Assembly: GCA_963777625.1 (NCBI GenBank)
Contig: CAVZRO010000008.1
Coordinates: forward strand, 262,814 to 326,813
Direction: 5' to 3'
Source: DATDIC01 sp963777625
GTDB lineage: Bacteria > Pseudomonadota > Alphaproteobacteria > Acetobacterales > Acetobacteraceae
Length of the DNA stretch: 64,000 nt
The translations under genes were made by a program, and so were the position numbers. A model generated the notes under the pieces. It searched no databases. It saw nothing but the letters and a program-made list of their open reading frames with translations, and was not told where the DNA came from. Positions 34,723 to 44,377 of this stretch are shown one piece after another (the first letter of the stretch is position 1; every line of letters starts with the position of its first letter).

Positions 34723-35439
34723 ATGAGCCTTGAGCCGTTGCCGCCGGTCGATAAGGCCGCCCTGTTGCTGGACGTGGACGGCACGTTGCTCGATTTCGCC
34801 CCGACGCCGCTGGAGGTGAGCGTGCCGGCGGGGCTGCCGGCGACCCTGGCGACAGTGAAACGCCGGCTCGGCGGGGCGCTGGGCATGATCAGCGGCCGCC
34901 CGGTCGAGCAGGTGGCCGCTCTGTTCGGCGACATACCGGAAGCCATTGCCGGGGAGCATGGCGGCGCGGTGCGGCATTCGCCGGACGGCCCGGTGGAACG
35001 GCCATCGCTGCCCGCACCGCCCGCGGCGTGGCTGATCGAGGCAGAGGCACTGGCGCGGAGATATCCGGGCACGTTGCTGGAACACAAGGCGCGGGGTTTC
35101 GTGTTGCATTACCGCCAGGCGCCGGAGGCCGGGGCGGTGCTGCGGGATGCGCTAAGCACGATCATCGAGACTGATCCGGCGTTCATTCTCATGCCGGCGC
35201 GCATGGCATGGGAGGTGCTGCCACGTGGGGCGGATAAGGGCAGTGCCGTTGTTGACGTAATGAGCCAGCCGCCGTTTATCGGGCGGCTGCCGGTGTTCGT
35301 CGGCGATGACGCCACCGACCGCGATGCGGTCCGCGCGGCGCGAAACATGGGTGGCGTCGGCCTGATGGTTGCCGAAGCGTTCGGCGGCCCGCCCGGCGTG
35401 CGCGCGTGGCTGGAGCGGCTGGCTCGGGAGACGTGGTGA
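34723..35439 (+). CDS. otsB: Trehalose-6-phosphate phosphatase
   Basis: This HAD-family enzyme of 238 residues converts trehalose-6-phosphate to trehalose, the second step of OtsAB trehalose synthesis in osmoprotection. Catalytic Asp17 and Asp19 are in LLLDVDGTLLDF. SGRP is motif II, EHGG is present, and GDDATD at 194-199 is the metal-binding motif. No otsA lies in the window. It ends with a stop overlapping the start of the TauE/SafE gene (TGATG), so the two are likely translated from one mRNA. Confidence 0.93.
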   Translation: MSLEPLPPVDKAALLLDVDGTLLDFAPTPLEVSVPAGLPATLATVKRRLGGALGMISGRPVEQVAALFGDIPEAIAGEHGGAVRHSPDGPVERPSLPAPPAAWLIEAEALARRYPGTLLEHKARGFVLHYRQAPEAGAVLRDALSTIIETDPAFILMPARMAWEVLPRGADKGSAVVDVMSQPPFIGRLPVFVGDDATDRDAVRAARNMGGVGLMVAEAFGGPPGVRAWLERLARETW

Positions 35440-36188
35440 TGCTGCTTGCTGTCGCGCTGGGCGCGGCGGCCGGTGGGTTCGTGCAGGGGCTCACCGGCTT
35501 TGCCTTCGGGCTTGTCGCGATGCCGATCTGGGTATGGGCGGTGCCGCCGACGCTGGCTGGCCCGATGGTGGTGTTCGGTTCCCTGCTCGGCCAGGTGCTT
35601 TCGCTCGGTACCATCAGGCAAGGGTTCGATGCACGGCGGCTGGCGCCGTTCATTGTGGGCGGCGTGCTGGGGGTTCCGGTCGGCGTGATGCTGCTCGGGC
35701 GGATCAACCCGCTCGGGTTCAAAACGGCTGTGGGCCTGCTGCTGGTGCTGTGGTGCCCGACCATGCTGCTGGTGCGCGACCTGCCGCATATCGCGCATGG
35801 GGGGCGGCTGGCGGATGCGGTCGTCGGATGGCTCGGCGGCCTGATGGGCGGGCTGGGTGGGCTGACTGGCCCGGCACCGACGCTGTGGTGCGCGCTGCGC
35901 GGCTGGGACCGGGATGCCCAGCGGGCGGTGTTCCAGAGCTTCAACCTCACGATGCAGGCGCTGACGATGGCGGCTTACGTCATCTCGGGGACGCTCACCG
36001 CAGATACGTCGCGCGCGTTCGCGGTTATCGCTCCGGCCATGCTGATACCGGTGCTGATCGGCGCCCGGCTCTATCGGCGCTTCAGCAACGCCGGGTTCCG
36101 CCGCGCGGTGCTACTGCTGCTGACCGCGTCGGGGGCGGTGCTGCTGCTGTCAGCGGTGCCGGCGTTGCTGCACCACGGGGCGTCATAA
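35439..36188 (+). CDS. TauE/SafE (TSUP) family membrane permease
   Basis: This 249-residue protein has about eight hydrophobic segments and the family repeats FVQGLTGFAFGLVAMPIWVW and LGGLMGGLGGLTGPAPTLW. Members export or import sulfite, sulfonates or other organic anions across the inner membrane. The substrate is unknown. The start at ATG 35439 overlaps the otsB stop. A longer in-frame start at 35406 would overlap otsB more. Confidence 0.88.
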   Translation: MLLAVALGAAAGGFVQGLTGFAFGLVAMPIWVWAVPPTLAGPMVVFGSLLGQVLSLGTIRQGFDARRLAPFIVGGVLGVPVGVMLLGRINPLGFKTAVGLLLVLWCPTMLLVRDLPHIAHGGRLADAVVGWLGGLMGGLGGLTGPAPTLWCALRGWDRDAQRAVFQSFNLTMQALTMAAYVISGTLTADTSRAFAVIAPAMLIPVLIGARLYRRFSNAGFRRAVLLLLTASGAVLLLSAVPALLHHGAS

Positions 36189-36200
36189 GCCCCGGCCGGC

Positions 36201-37169
36201 CTATGTGGCGGCGCGATACGCCTCCTGCACGAGTTGCATCGCCGCGGCCATGTCGTTCAGGCCGGCGATCGGGGGATCGCCGCGCGCAACACGACGCAGC
36301 GTGTCGACGACGAAGGCGGGATAAAGCGGGACGTTGACCGTCGGCACGTGGACGACCCGCCGCTGCCGCGCGCGGTCCACGATTTCCAGGGTTTCCGCGT
36401 CATGCACGATGAAGTAGTGACGTTCCGTGCGGATGCTGTAGTGCAGGTCGAACACGGCGGTTGCGGCCGGAAGCAGATATCCGGTTTCCACGAGGCAGGT
36501 GGCGGCGCCTGCTCGCAGCAGGACGGCCGCATGATCTTCCACATCGCAGTCGGCGTTCAGGTTGGAAATGGTTGCTCCGGCAAGCACAAGCGGATGCTGG
36601 GGAATCAGGACCCGGCAGAGATCGAGAAAATGCACGCCGAGATTGAGCAGCGCGCCGCCGCCGGCGGTGGAACGCTGAAGCATCCACTCGCATCGCGCTT
36701 CGCGGTATCGATCCGTCAGACCGCCGATGAACTTGAAGGCGGCATATTGCACCGGGTCGCCGGACGAGATGTCGGTGATGGCGTGGTGCATCGGCGAGCG
36801 GCGAAAAACGAACGGCACGGCGGCGAACAAGGACGCCTCGGCGGCGCGAGCAGCAATATCGCTTACCTCGGCCGTGTTGATCCCCGCGGGTTTTTCGATC
36901 GCGAACGGGATCCGGGACGTGATGAGGAAACGCGCGGCCTCCGCCATGTCGCAGTGGCGACCGAGCACGAACGCGAACTCGGGCCGGGTATCCGCGCACA
37001 TATCACGATACTCGGCCCATGCGCGGCATCCGGCCTGCGCCGCGGCCGGTTTAGCGCGGGTCAGGTCGGGATCGCTGACCCCGACGACTTGACTATCGGC
37101 GAGCTTGAGGGCCGGCTCCAGATAGAACGGCGTGTGCCAGTGCGACACACCGATGAATACGATGCGCAT
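36201..37169 (-). CDS. Gfo/Idh/MocA family NAD(P)-dependent oxidoreductase
   Basis: The 322-residue protein has an N-terminal Rossmann start (RIVFIGVSHWHTPFYLEPAL), the family EKPAG motif (IPFAIEKPAGINTAE) and the C-terminal alpha/beta domain. Members oxidise or reduce sugars, inositols or related alcohols, and the glycine-rich loop here is a GVSHW variant. The substrate is unknown. It is convergent with the TauE/SafE gene and follows the DUF3429 gene on the same strand by 22 bases. Confidence 0.86.
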   Translation of the reverse strand: MRIVFIGVSHWHTPFYLEPALKLADSQVVGVSDPDLTRAKPAAAQAGCRAWAEYRDMCADTRPEFAFVLGRHCDMAEAARFLITSRIPFAIEKPAGINTAEVSDIAARAAEASLFAAVPFVFRRSPMHHAITDISSGDPVQYAAFKFIGGLTDRYREARCEWMLQRSTAGGGALLNLGVHFLDLCRVLIPQHPLVLAGATISNLNADCDVEDHAAVLLRAGAATCLVETGYLLPAATAVFDLHYSIRTERHYFIVHDAETLEIVDRARQRRVVHVPTVNVPLYPAFVVDTLRRVARGDPPIAGLNDMAAAMQLVQEAYRAAT

Positions 37170-37191
37170 GCCGCCGCCTTCGCTGCGGCGT

Positions 37192-37662
37192 TCACATCAC
37201 CAAGACGGTCACTCCCAGCAACCGGAGCGTCAGCACGGTTACCAGCATTGCCACGATCACCGCCGTCAGCCCCCAGCGCAGCCAGAGATACCCGGCCGGC
37301 ACCGCCATTCCGTGCTGCGCCCACCGGTACTCTGCCACCACAGTGGTGATGAACCCGGCGGCCAGCAGCAGCAGCGCCAGCCAGCTCCACAACACCAGTG
37401 CCGCCAGCAACGCCACCCATCCTGCCAGCGGCGGCACCACGCCGAGCACCAGCCGCCAGGGCTGCGCTTGGCCGCCGGCTTCGACCGGTCGCAACGCGAA
37501 CCCCCACTGCATCCCACCCAGGAACGCCAGCACGACTGCGCAGTAGCCTATCAGTGCGGCCAACATGTCCGCCGCGCCGGTGCCGGGCCCGATGGCGCCC
37601 AGTCCGCAAACGATAACCGGCACGATTCCGACGATCCCCACAATCATTACCACCAGCGGCAT
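37192..37662 (-). CDS. DUF3429 domain membrane protein
   Basis: The 156-residue protein is almost entirely hydrophobic with about five membrane segments. The DUF3429 pattern is visible in IGYCAVVLAFLGGMQWGFAL and LRLLGVTV. Function unknown. It is co-directional with and upstream of the oxidoreductase gene. Confidence 0.82.
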   Translation of the reverse strand: MPLVVMIVGIVGIVPVIVCGLGAIGPGTGAADMLAALIGYCAVVLAFLGGMQWGFALRPVEAGGQAQPWRLVLGVVPPLAGWVALLAALVLWSWLALLLLAAGFITTVVAEYRWAQHGMAVPAGYLWLRWGLTAVIVAMLVTVLTLRLLGVTVLVM

Positions 37663-37782
37663 CGCTCGCCTCCGCTTATTGACAGTGCAGCCATATGCTA
37701 CCCACCCGCTGGGCGACTAGAGCCACTCCAGACTGATCACCGGTGGGGCCCTGGTCTCGTCGCTCCCTCACAGGGAAGACAC

Positions 37783-39081
37783 ATGGGATTCGCGATCGAA
37801 GTCGTTGTGATATTGGTGCTGATCGGGATCAACGGCCTGTTCGCGCTCAGCGAGCTGGCTCTTGTATCCGCTCGCCGCGCCCGGCTGGCGGTGCTGGAGC
37901 GCAAGGGCGTTGCCGGTGCAGGGACGGCGCGCATGCTGGCTGAGGATCCGCAGCGTTTTCTTCCCACTGTCCAGGTCGGCGTCACCCTGGTGAGCGTGTT
38001 CATCGGCGTGTTCGGCGGTGCCCGTGTCGCCGAGCACGTGCAGGCCTGGCTGCAGGCGCTTGGCCTCGGCGTGGGCGTCGCTTCGCCACTGGCGCTCGTG
38101 ATCGTGGTCGTCGTGACCACCTATCTCACGCTCGTGCTCGGCGAACTGGTGCCCAAGCAGCTTGCACTGCGCCGGCCGGAGGTGATGGCCGCCCATGTCG
38201 CGGTGCCGATCGCCTGGACAGCCCGGCTGACCAGCCCGGCGGTATGGCTGCTGTCGCGATCCTCCAGCCTGATCCTTCACCTCATCGGCCACGGCCGCGC
38301 CGCCCACCAGAGCGTCACGGAAGAAGAGCTGCGCGCCCTGTTGGCGGAGGGCACCCAGGCCGGTGTGCTGGAAACCGAGGAGCGCGACATGATCGAGCGC
38401 GTGCTGCGGCTGGCCGATAAGCCGGTTCGGGCGATCATGACGCCGCGCAACGAGCTGGCCTGGATCGATCGCACCGACAGCCGGCGAGAGATCGCCGCCA
38501 CGCTGAAATCGGCCCAGCACTCCCGTTTCGTGGTCTGCGACGGGTCGGTCGATAACGTGGTCGGCGTCGTGCAGACGAAAGACCTGCTCGACCGCATCCT
38601 GAGTGGCGGCGACCTGTCGTTGGGATCGGCATTGCGCCAGCCGATCGTGGTGCCTGACGCGGTCACGGCGCTGGATGCGCTGGAGCGGCTGAGATCCGAC
38701 CCGATCGGCATGGCGCTGGTGATGGACGAGTACGGCAGCTTTGAAGGGGTGGTTACCGCCGCCGACGTGCTGGAAGCCATTGTCGGCGATCCCACCGATG
38801 CCGCGCCGCAACCCGTGCCTTCCGGCAGCTCCCAGGCAGCACCGGTGTTGCTCATGGATGGCATGATGCCGGCGGATGAGCTGAAGGCCCGCCTCGATCT
38901 TCCCGACCTGCCGTCCGAGGGTACCTACCATACCCTCGCCGGCCTGTTGCTTGCGCTACTGGGACGCGTCCCTCGCGAGGGGGACCGGATCGTCTTTGGC
39001 GGCTGGCGCTTCGAGGTCGTGGCGATGGAGGGGCGCCGGGTCGAAAAGGTCCAGGTCGCCCGCGAACCCACCACCTCCTGA
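37783..39081 (+). CDS. CNNM/CBS domain protein (hemolysin/CorC family)
   Basis: Residues 1-190 form a CNNM (DUF21) membrane domain (ILVLIGINGLFALSELALVS, LVLGELVPKQLALRRPE). Residues about 205-330 hold two CBS motifs (RAIMTPRNELAWIDRTD, FVVCDGSVDNVVGVVQTKDL, MALVMDEYGSFEGVVT). The tail is a CorC_HlyC transporter-associated domain. Family members are Mg2+/Co2+ efflux-linked membrane proteins, with the old name hemolysin considered misleading. I start it at ATG 37783. The longer open frame upstream to 37132 lies opposite other genes and is not real. Confidence 0.9.
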   Translation: MGFAIEVVVILVLIGINGLFALSELALVSARRARLAVLERKGVAGAGTARMLAEDPQRFLPTVQVGVTLVSVFIGVFGGARVAEHVQAWLQALGLGVGVASPLALVIVVVVTTYLTLVLGELVPKQLALRRPEVMAAHVAVPIAWTARLTSPAVWLLSRSSSLILHLIGHGRAAHQSVTEEELRALLAEGTQAGVLETEERDMIERVLRLADKPVRAIMTPRNELAWIDRTDSRREIAATLKSAQHSRFVVCDGSVDNVVGVVQTKDLLDRILSGGDLSLGSALRQPIVVPDAVTALDALERLRSDPIGMALVMDEYGSFEGVVTAADVLEAIVGDPTDAAPQPVPSGSSQAAPVLLMDGMMPADELKARLDLPDLPSEGTYHTLAGLLLALLGRVPREGDRIVFGGWRFEVVAMEGRRVEKVQVAREPTTS

Positions 39082-39208
39082 CACTGGATGGCAGAGAGGC
39101 CCGATGATGAATTTGTTCGCGATGTGATCCCTGTCACAGGGCGAGGTCGTGAACCCGGTCCAGTATGCTCGCGCTGCACAACGCGGCCCCGAAAGGGGGA
39201 GAGACAAC

Positions 39209-39430
39209 ATGGATCGCACATCAGATTTTGTCCGGCTAGACGACGTGCTGGATCCTGAGCAGACCAAGGTCCGCGCGGATGAGGTGTACTGCGCCGGCTC
39301 GGTCAGCAGGCATTCGAGTTTGTTCGTCGTGTTGGTCTGCTTTGCCGGTCTCGCGTCGCTGGCGGTATTTCAGCCGCACGCGCACAACGTCCATGTCAGC
39401 GCCCCGGCGATCAGCGTGACGCATCACTGA
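39209..39430 (+). CDS. Small single-pass membrane protein
   Basis: The 73-residue product (ATG 39209, after GGGGGAGAGAC) has one hydrophobic segment (SLFVVLVCFAGLASLAVF) and His-rich ends (HAHNVHVSAPAISVTHH). The N-terminal 40 residues are soluble. No family recognised. It is 127 bases after the CNNM gene and convergent with the RND pump gene, separated by 14 bases. Confidence 0.5.
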   Translation: MDRTSDFVRLDDVLDPEQTKVRADEVYCAGSVSRHSSLFVVLVCFAGLASLAVFQPHAHNVHVSAPAISVTHH

Positions 39431-39444
39431 CCGGTGTGGTTTCC

Positions 39445-42400
39445 CTACTCCGCCGGTCGTTCCACGGGGGTGTCGTGACGCTTGGGTAGAGTTCGCCGCT
39501 CTTCCAGGCGTTGCAGCACGACGAAGAACGACGGTACGAACAGCACGGCAAGGCAGGTGGACGCGATCATCCCGCTGAATACCGATAGCCCCAGCGATAC
39601 GCGCGCTGCCGCGCCGGCGCCCGTCGCCAGGACCAGAGGCAGGACACCCAGGATGAACGCGAACGAGGTCATCAGGATCGGCCGGAACCGGACACGTGCG
39701 GCATCCACGGCCGCCTGCAGGATCGGTTCGCCGTCGGCCCGCCGCTCGCGCGCCACCTCCACGATCAGGATTGCGTTCTTGGCGGCCAGAGCGACGAGCA
39801 GCACGATGCCGATCTGCGTGTAGAGATTGTTCGCCAGCCCGAGTATTCCCAGCGTGATCGCCGGGCCCAGCAGCGCCAGCGGGACCGCCAGGATCACCGC
39901 CAGTGGGGCGATCCAGCTTTCGTACTGGCCGGCGAGGCACAGATAGACCAGCACCAGCGCCATCCCGAATACCAGGTAGATTTGGCCACCAACCGCTTTT
40001 TCCTGATACGACATGGCCGTCCATTCGAATCCGGTACCAGGCGGTAGAACCTTGTTGCCGATCTCCTCCATCAGCGACATTGCCTGGCCTGAGCTGAAGC
40101 CCGGCGCGGGCACGCCGATCAACCCAGCCGTGGGATACAGGTTATACAGGCTGATCAGTGCCGGCCCGACGACCGGCCGCAGGGTAACCAGCGCACCCAG
40201 GGGTACCATGTTGCCGTTGCTGCTGCGGGTGTAGAGCGCCTCCAGGTCGCTTGATTGCAGGCGGAATTTCGAGTCGGCCTGGACGTAAACCTGGAAGGTC
40301 CGGCCGAACAGGTTGAACTGGTTGACGTAGCTCGACCCGATATAGCCGGACAGCACGTTGAAGACGTCGCCCACGGAGACGTGCAGCGTTTCGGCTTTTG
40401 TGCGGTCAACATCCACTTCAATCTGCGGAACGTCGGCCCGATAGGACGTGCTGACATGCTCCAGAGTGCTCTGGCTGCCTGCATCGGCAATCATCGTCTG
40501 GGTGATGCGGTCCAGCTTTCTCCAGTCAACATTGCCGTCGCGCAGCTCGAGCTGCATGTTGAATCCGCTCGCGTTGCCGATTCCCTGGATGGGCGGCGGT
40601 ATCAGAACCAGCGCGGATCCATCGGCCAGCTTGTTCAGCGCACCTTGCAGATGGAGGTAAATCGAGCGCAGGTCCTCGCCGTTCGCCTTTCCGCGCACCG
40701 ACCAGTCTTTCAGGATTACGTAGTCCACCCCCGCGCTCGAGAGGGAGGCGCTGTTGTCGAGCACGGAGATGCCGCTGATCTCGACGACCTGGTCCACTCC
40801 GGGCGTGGCGAGCGCCGCTTGGGTTACCGCGGCCATCGCCTTCTGGGTTCGTTCCAGCGAGGCGCCATCGGGAAGCTGGGTGGCGACCAGCACGTATCCC
40901 TGATCCTCGGTGGGGATGAACGCGGTCGGCAGGCGGGCGATCCCCCAGAAGGCGACCGCCGCCAGCAGGAGCGCGATCAGCACCATCAACAGCGCGTGGT
41001 GCGTCATGCCGCCGATCAGGCGGGCGTAGCTACGCTCGACCGGGTCATACAGGAAATTGACGCCGCGGAAGAAGAAGTTCCGCTTCTCCGGCGGCACCGG
41101 CGGGCGCAACCACAAGGCGCACTGGGTCGGTTTCAGCGTGGCGGCGTTGATGGCGCTGATCAGCGCCGTCGCGGCGATCACCAGAGCGAATTGTGCATAC
41201 ATCTTGCCCGTCAGCCCGGGCAGGAACGCGGCCGGCACGAACACCGCCATCAGCACCAGCGTGATGCCAATGATGGGGCCGAGCAACTCGTCCATTGCCT
41301 TGATCGCGGCGTCATGCGCCGACAGGCCGCGTTCCTGGTAATGCGCCGCGCCTTCCACGACCACGATGGCGTCGTCCACCACGATGCCGATCGCCAGGAT
41401 GATAGCGAACAAGGTGGACAGGTTGACGGTAAATCCCAGCACTTCCATTGCCGCGAAAGCGCCGATGATGGTCACCGGAACGGTGGTTGCGGGTACCAGC
41501 ATGGCGCGCCAGTCCTGCAGGAAAACCAGGATGACGATCAGTACCAGAATGCCCGCCTCGATCAGCGTCTTGTACACCTCATCGATCGAGGTCTTGACGA
41601 ACCCGGTGGTGTCGAACGGGATGGAGTAGGTCAGGTCCTGCGGGAACGCCTTCGCCAGCTCCTGCATTTTCGCGCGTACGTGGGTCGCGACGTCCAGCGC
41701 GTTGGCATCCGGCGTTTGCGAGATCGCCAGACCGGCGGCCTGATGGCCATTCAGGCGGAACACCTGGGAATAGGTCTGCGCCCCGAGCTCGATCCGCGCC
41801 ACGTCGCGCAAGCGGGTCACCGCGCCGTTCTGCGACTTCACGACGATGGCGCCGAATTGCGCCGGATCGGTCAATCGGCCTTCCACGTTCACGGTGTACT
41901 GGAATGGCTGGCCTGTTGGTGCCGGCGGTGCGCCGATCTGACCGGCTGCGACCTGCTGGCTCTGCTGCTGAACGACGTTGACCACGTCCGCCGGTGTCAG
42001 GCCGTAGCTGTACAGCTTCTGCGGATCGAGCCAGAGACGCATGGCGTACTGGCCGACCCCGAATACGTTGACGTTGCCCACGCCGGGGATGCGCGACAGC
42101 TCGTTCAGCAGACTGATGGTGGCATAGTTGCTCAGGAAAAGACTGTCATACGTGCCTTTTGGCGAAGTCAGCGTGACGATCTGGAGGATTGCGGTGGATT
42201 TCTGCTGCACCGTGACGCCCTGCGCCTGGACGGCGATCGGCAGTTGCGCCATGGCGGTGGCGACCCGATTCTGCACCAGGACCTGCGCGAAATTCAGATC
42301 GGTGCCGATCTGGAAGGTGACTGTCAGCGAATAGGTACCGTCGCTGGCACTGGTGGACTGCATGTACAGCATGCCCTGCACACCGTTCACCTGCTGCTCG

Positions 42401-42597
42401 ATCGGCAGCGCCACGGTGTTCATGACCGTCTCCGCCGACGCGCCCGGGTAGCGGGTGGTCACCGATACGGTGGGCGGCACGACGTTGGGGTACTGGGAGA
42501 TCGGCAGTGTCAGCAGGGACACGCCGCCGAGCAGGACAAACAGGATCGCCAGTACGTTCGCCAGTACCGGGCGGTCGATGAAGAAGCGGGAGATCAT
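39445..42597 (-). CDS. RND-family multidrug efflux pump (HAE-1/AcrB-like)
   Basis: The 1050-residue protein has 12 predicted membrane segments and two large periplasmic loops. Signature parts are ISRFFIDRPVLANVLAILF at the start, GIVVDDAIVVVEGAAHY with the twin aspartates of the proton relay (about residue 410), AFLPGLTGKMYAQFALVIAA, and LAAKNAILIVEVARERR in the second half with the relay lysine. It exports drugs, dyes or solvents through the adaptor encoded just upstream (4-base overlap). An outer-membrane channel gene is not linked, so the channel must be encoded elsewhere. Confidence 0.96.
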   Translation of the reverse strand: MISRFFIDRPVLANVLAILFVLLGGVSLLTLPISQYPNVVPPTVSVTTRYPGASAETVMNTVALPIEQQVNGVQGMLYMQSTSASDGTYSLTVTFQIGTDLNFAQVLVQNRVATAMAQLPIAVQAQGVTVQQKSTAILQIVTLTSPKGTYDSLFLSNYATISLLNELSRIPGVGNVNVFGVGQYAMRLWLDPQKLYSYGLTPADVVNVVQQQSQQVAAGQIGAPPAPTGQPFQYTVNVEGRLTDPAQFGAIVVKSQNGAVTRLRDVARIELGAQTYSQVFRLNGHQAAGLAISQTPDANALDVATHVRAKMQELAKAFPQDLTYSIPFDTTGFVKTSIDEVYKTLIEAGILVLIVILVFLQDWRAMLVPATTVPVTIIGAFAAMEVLGFTVNLSTLFAIILAIGIVVDDAIVVVEGAAHYQERGLSAHDAAIKAMDELLGPIIGITLVLMAVFVPAAFLPGLTGKMYAQFALVIAATALISAINAATLKPTQCALWLRPPVPPEKRNFFFRGVNFLYDPVERSYARLIGGMTHHALLMVLIALLLAAVAFWGIARLPTAFIPTEDQGYVLVATQLPDGASLERTQKAMAAVTQAALATPGVDQVVEISGISVLDNSASLSSAGVDYVILKDWSVRGKANGEDLRSIYLHLQGALNKLADGSALVLIPPPIQGIGNASGFNMQLELRDGNVDWRKLDRITQTMIADAGSQSTLEHVSTSYRADVPQIEVDVDRTKAETLHVSVGDVFNVLSGYIGSSYVNQFNLFGRTFQVYVQADSKFRLQSSDLEALYTRSSNGNMVPLGALVTLRPVVGPALISLYNLYPTAGLIGVPAPGFSSGQAMSLMEEIGNKVLPPGTGFEWTAMSYQEKAVGGQIYLVFGMALVLVYLCLAGQYESWIAPLAVILAVPLALLGPAITLGILGLANNLYTQIGIVLLVALAAKNAILIVEVARERRADGEPILQAAVDAARVRFRPILMTSFAFILGVLPLVLATGAGAAARVSLGLSVFSGMIASTCLAVLFVPSFFVVLQRLEERRTLPKRHDTPVERPAE

Positions 42598-43739
42598 GAT
42601 TTGGGCATCGGCGTGGGTTGCGGCGCGACCTTGGCACCCGGGATGGCATGCTGCAGCCCGGTGATGACGACCTGGTCGTCCGCGGTGATGCCAGAGCTGA
42701 TCACGCGCAGCGCGCCGACCACCTGGCCGGCCTGCACGGAGCGCTGCTCCACGACGTTGTCCTTGTTGACCACCAGCAGATAACGCCCCGCCTGGTCGGT
42801 CCCCAAGGCGGTATTCGGCACCAGCAATGCCGGTGCCGTTTGGCTTCGCAACGGAATGCGCACGCGCACGAAGAAGCCCGGCAACAGCGCACGATTCGCG
42901 TTCTTGAAGATGGCGCGCACCGCCAGGGTGCCGGTTGACGGATCCAATGTCGGCGAAATGTAATTCAGGTTGCCGCTCAGCGGATAACCGGTGTCGGTCA
43001 TCAGTCCGACCTCGACCGGTATTTGACTGATCTGGTCAGGCGTCAGTGTCTGCTGTTTGGAGGCCGCCTTGATGCGTAGGACATCCTGCTCACTGACCGT
43101 GAAATTCACATAGATCGGGTCGAGCTGGACGATGGTTGCCAGCTTGGTCGGGCTGGTGACCCCCACCAGTTCGCCGACCGAGACCAGATGGTTCGTGACC
43201 ACCCCGTCGAACGGGGCCGTTACATGCGTATAGCCAAAGTTGATGCCGGCAATCGCCACGCCGGCGGTCTGGTTGAGGACATTGGCCTGGTCAGACGCGT
43301 ATTTCGCCTTGGCCTGATCAAACGTGTTCTGCGCGGTCACATTCTGCTGCAACAGCGTCGCCTGTCGCTGGAACTCCGCCTTCGATTGCACCAGCGCTGC
43401 GTTGGCGGCGTCCAGTTGCGCCTGGGCCTGCTGAAGCTTTGCCTGGTAGGGCGCCGGCTCGATCAGGAACAGTTGCTTTCCCGGTTTCGCCAATGACCCA
43501 TCCGTGTAGTCGATCTCCTGCAGGAAGCCTTCCACTCGCGCGACCAGGTCCACTTCGTTATACGCCGCCGTGTTGCCGGTGGAGTCCAATTCCGGCGTCA
43601 CCTGGCGCGACAGCGGATGTGCCACCCCCACTTGCGGGGGTGGCGGTGCCACATAGGCGTTTTCCTTCTTGCACCCGGCCAGCCCCACCAGCACGAAGCA
43701 AAGGATAGCAACGGTTGCGATAGAGCGGGTTGGCAACAT
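42594..43739 (-). CDS. RND efflux periplasmic adaptor (AcrA-like lipoprotein)
   Basis: The 381-residue protein has a lipobox in LVGLAGCKK (Cys23), a lipoyl-like and hairpin region (VARVEGFLQEIDYTDGSLAK, then QAQLDAANAALVQSKAEFQR) and a beta-barrel end (GALRVISSGITADDQVVITG). It bridges the inner-membrane pump and outer-membrane channel. Its end overlaps the pump start by 4 bases. It is transcribed leftward, after the cysteine-rich-repeat gene only 6 bases upstream, so all are probably in one operon. Confidence 0.95.
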   Translation of the reverse strand: MLPTRSIATVAILCFVLVGLAGCKKENAYVAPPPPQVGVAHPLSRQVTPELDSTGNTAAYNEVDLVARVEGFLQEIDYTDGSLAKPGKQLFLIEPAPYQAKLQQAQAQLDAANAALVQSKAEFQRQATLLQQNVTAQNTFDQAKAKYASDQANVLNQTAGVAIAGINFGYTHVTAPFDGVVTNHLVSVGELVGVTSPTKLATIVQLDPIYVNFTVSEQDVLRIKAASKQQTLTPDQISQIPVEVGLMTDTGYPLSGNLNYISPTLDPSTGTLAVRAIFKNANRALLPGFFVRVRIPLRSQTAPALLVPNTALGTDQAGRYLLVVNKDNVVEQRSVQAGQVVGALRVISSGITADDQVVITGLQHAIPGAKVAPQPTPMPKS

Positions 43740-43745
43740 GCGCGG

Positions 43746-44258
43746 TTACCGACTCTGCCGTGCGGCCATCAGCGCCGAACGGCATTGCCGTGACAGCGAG
43801 CTTCCGTGCGCTTCCAGGCAGGCAATCGCCCGTCCGCCGCCTGGGCGAACGCCGCTGCAGTAAGTGCGGTAGTCGGGTCCGCAGGCTTCGCGCATCAATC
43901 CGATCTCCTGCCGTCCCGACATCTGAGGGTGGGCCGCCGGGGGCGGTGGAGCAGCCGTGGCGTTACTGCCGCCGGCGCTGCCGCCACTGACCGCGCTCAG
44001 TGCCGTCTGGCAACCGTGCGACAGGCTCGGGGCATTCTGTTGCAGACAGGCGAGCGCGGCGGATCCCCCGGTCGGCACGTCGGCGCAGTGTGCCTGGTAA
44101 TCCGCGCGGCAAGCCTGCTTGATCGCATTGGCCTGTGCCTGCGTGGGTTGTTGTGCCAGGGCAGGGCCGATGGCGAGACCGGCGGCGGCGAAGAGGATCG
44201 CTGCCTTGATGCGACGTATCCAGCGATCCGGCGCTCTCATTCGCCTGACACCCTGCAT
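43746..44258 (-). CDS. Secreted cysteine-rich-repeat protein
   Basis: The 170-residue protein has a signal peptide (AAILFAAAGLAIGPALAQ). It carries two repeats of the Cys-rich pattern C-x3-D-x3-C-x2-V-x-GG-x4-CL-x6-LS-x2-C: CRADYQAHCADVPTGG...CLQQNAPSLSHGC and CGPDYRTYCSGVRPGG...CLEAHGSSLSRQC. This matches the bacterial Cys-rich-repeat domain related to Golgi glycoprotein GLG1. Each repeat should form two disulfides in the periplasm. I choose ATG 44258, preceded by GGAGG. The start in an earlier frame would remove the signal. Role unknown. It is in the RND operon. Confidence 0.85.
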   Translation of the reverse strand: MQGVRRMRAPDRWIRRIKAAILFAAAGLAIGPALAQQPTQAQANAIKQACRADYQAHCADVPTGGSAALACLQQNAPSLSHGCQTALSAVSGGSAGGSNATAAPPPPAAHPQMSGRQEIGLMREACGPDYRTYCSGVRPGGGRAIACLEAHGSSLSRQCRSALMAARQSR

Positions 44259-44377
44259 GACGAAACCTCCTGCATTATCGCCGGAACCGACCGCCGCCGA
44301 AACTACCGCTGTCAAATCGCCCTTGGCCCGCCGTCCGGCCGAACCGGTCCTGTTCCAGTTGTTGATAGTTGGACCGG

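Noticed and set aside
37132..37782. Long upstream extension of the CNNM/CBS gene (over 200 residues, His/Gln/Pro-rich)
   Set aside because: It lies antisense to the DUF3429 and oxidoreductase genes and has the composition of a shadow frame. The membrane domain starts at 37783.
40255..42783. 842-residue open frame antisense to the RND pump
   Set aside because: GC-rich antisense shadow, His/Arg/Gln-rich with no domain. The pump on the opposite strand is certain.
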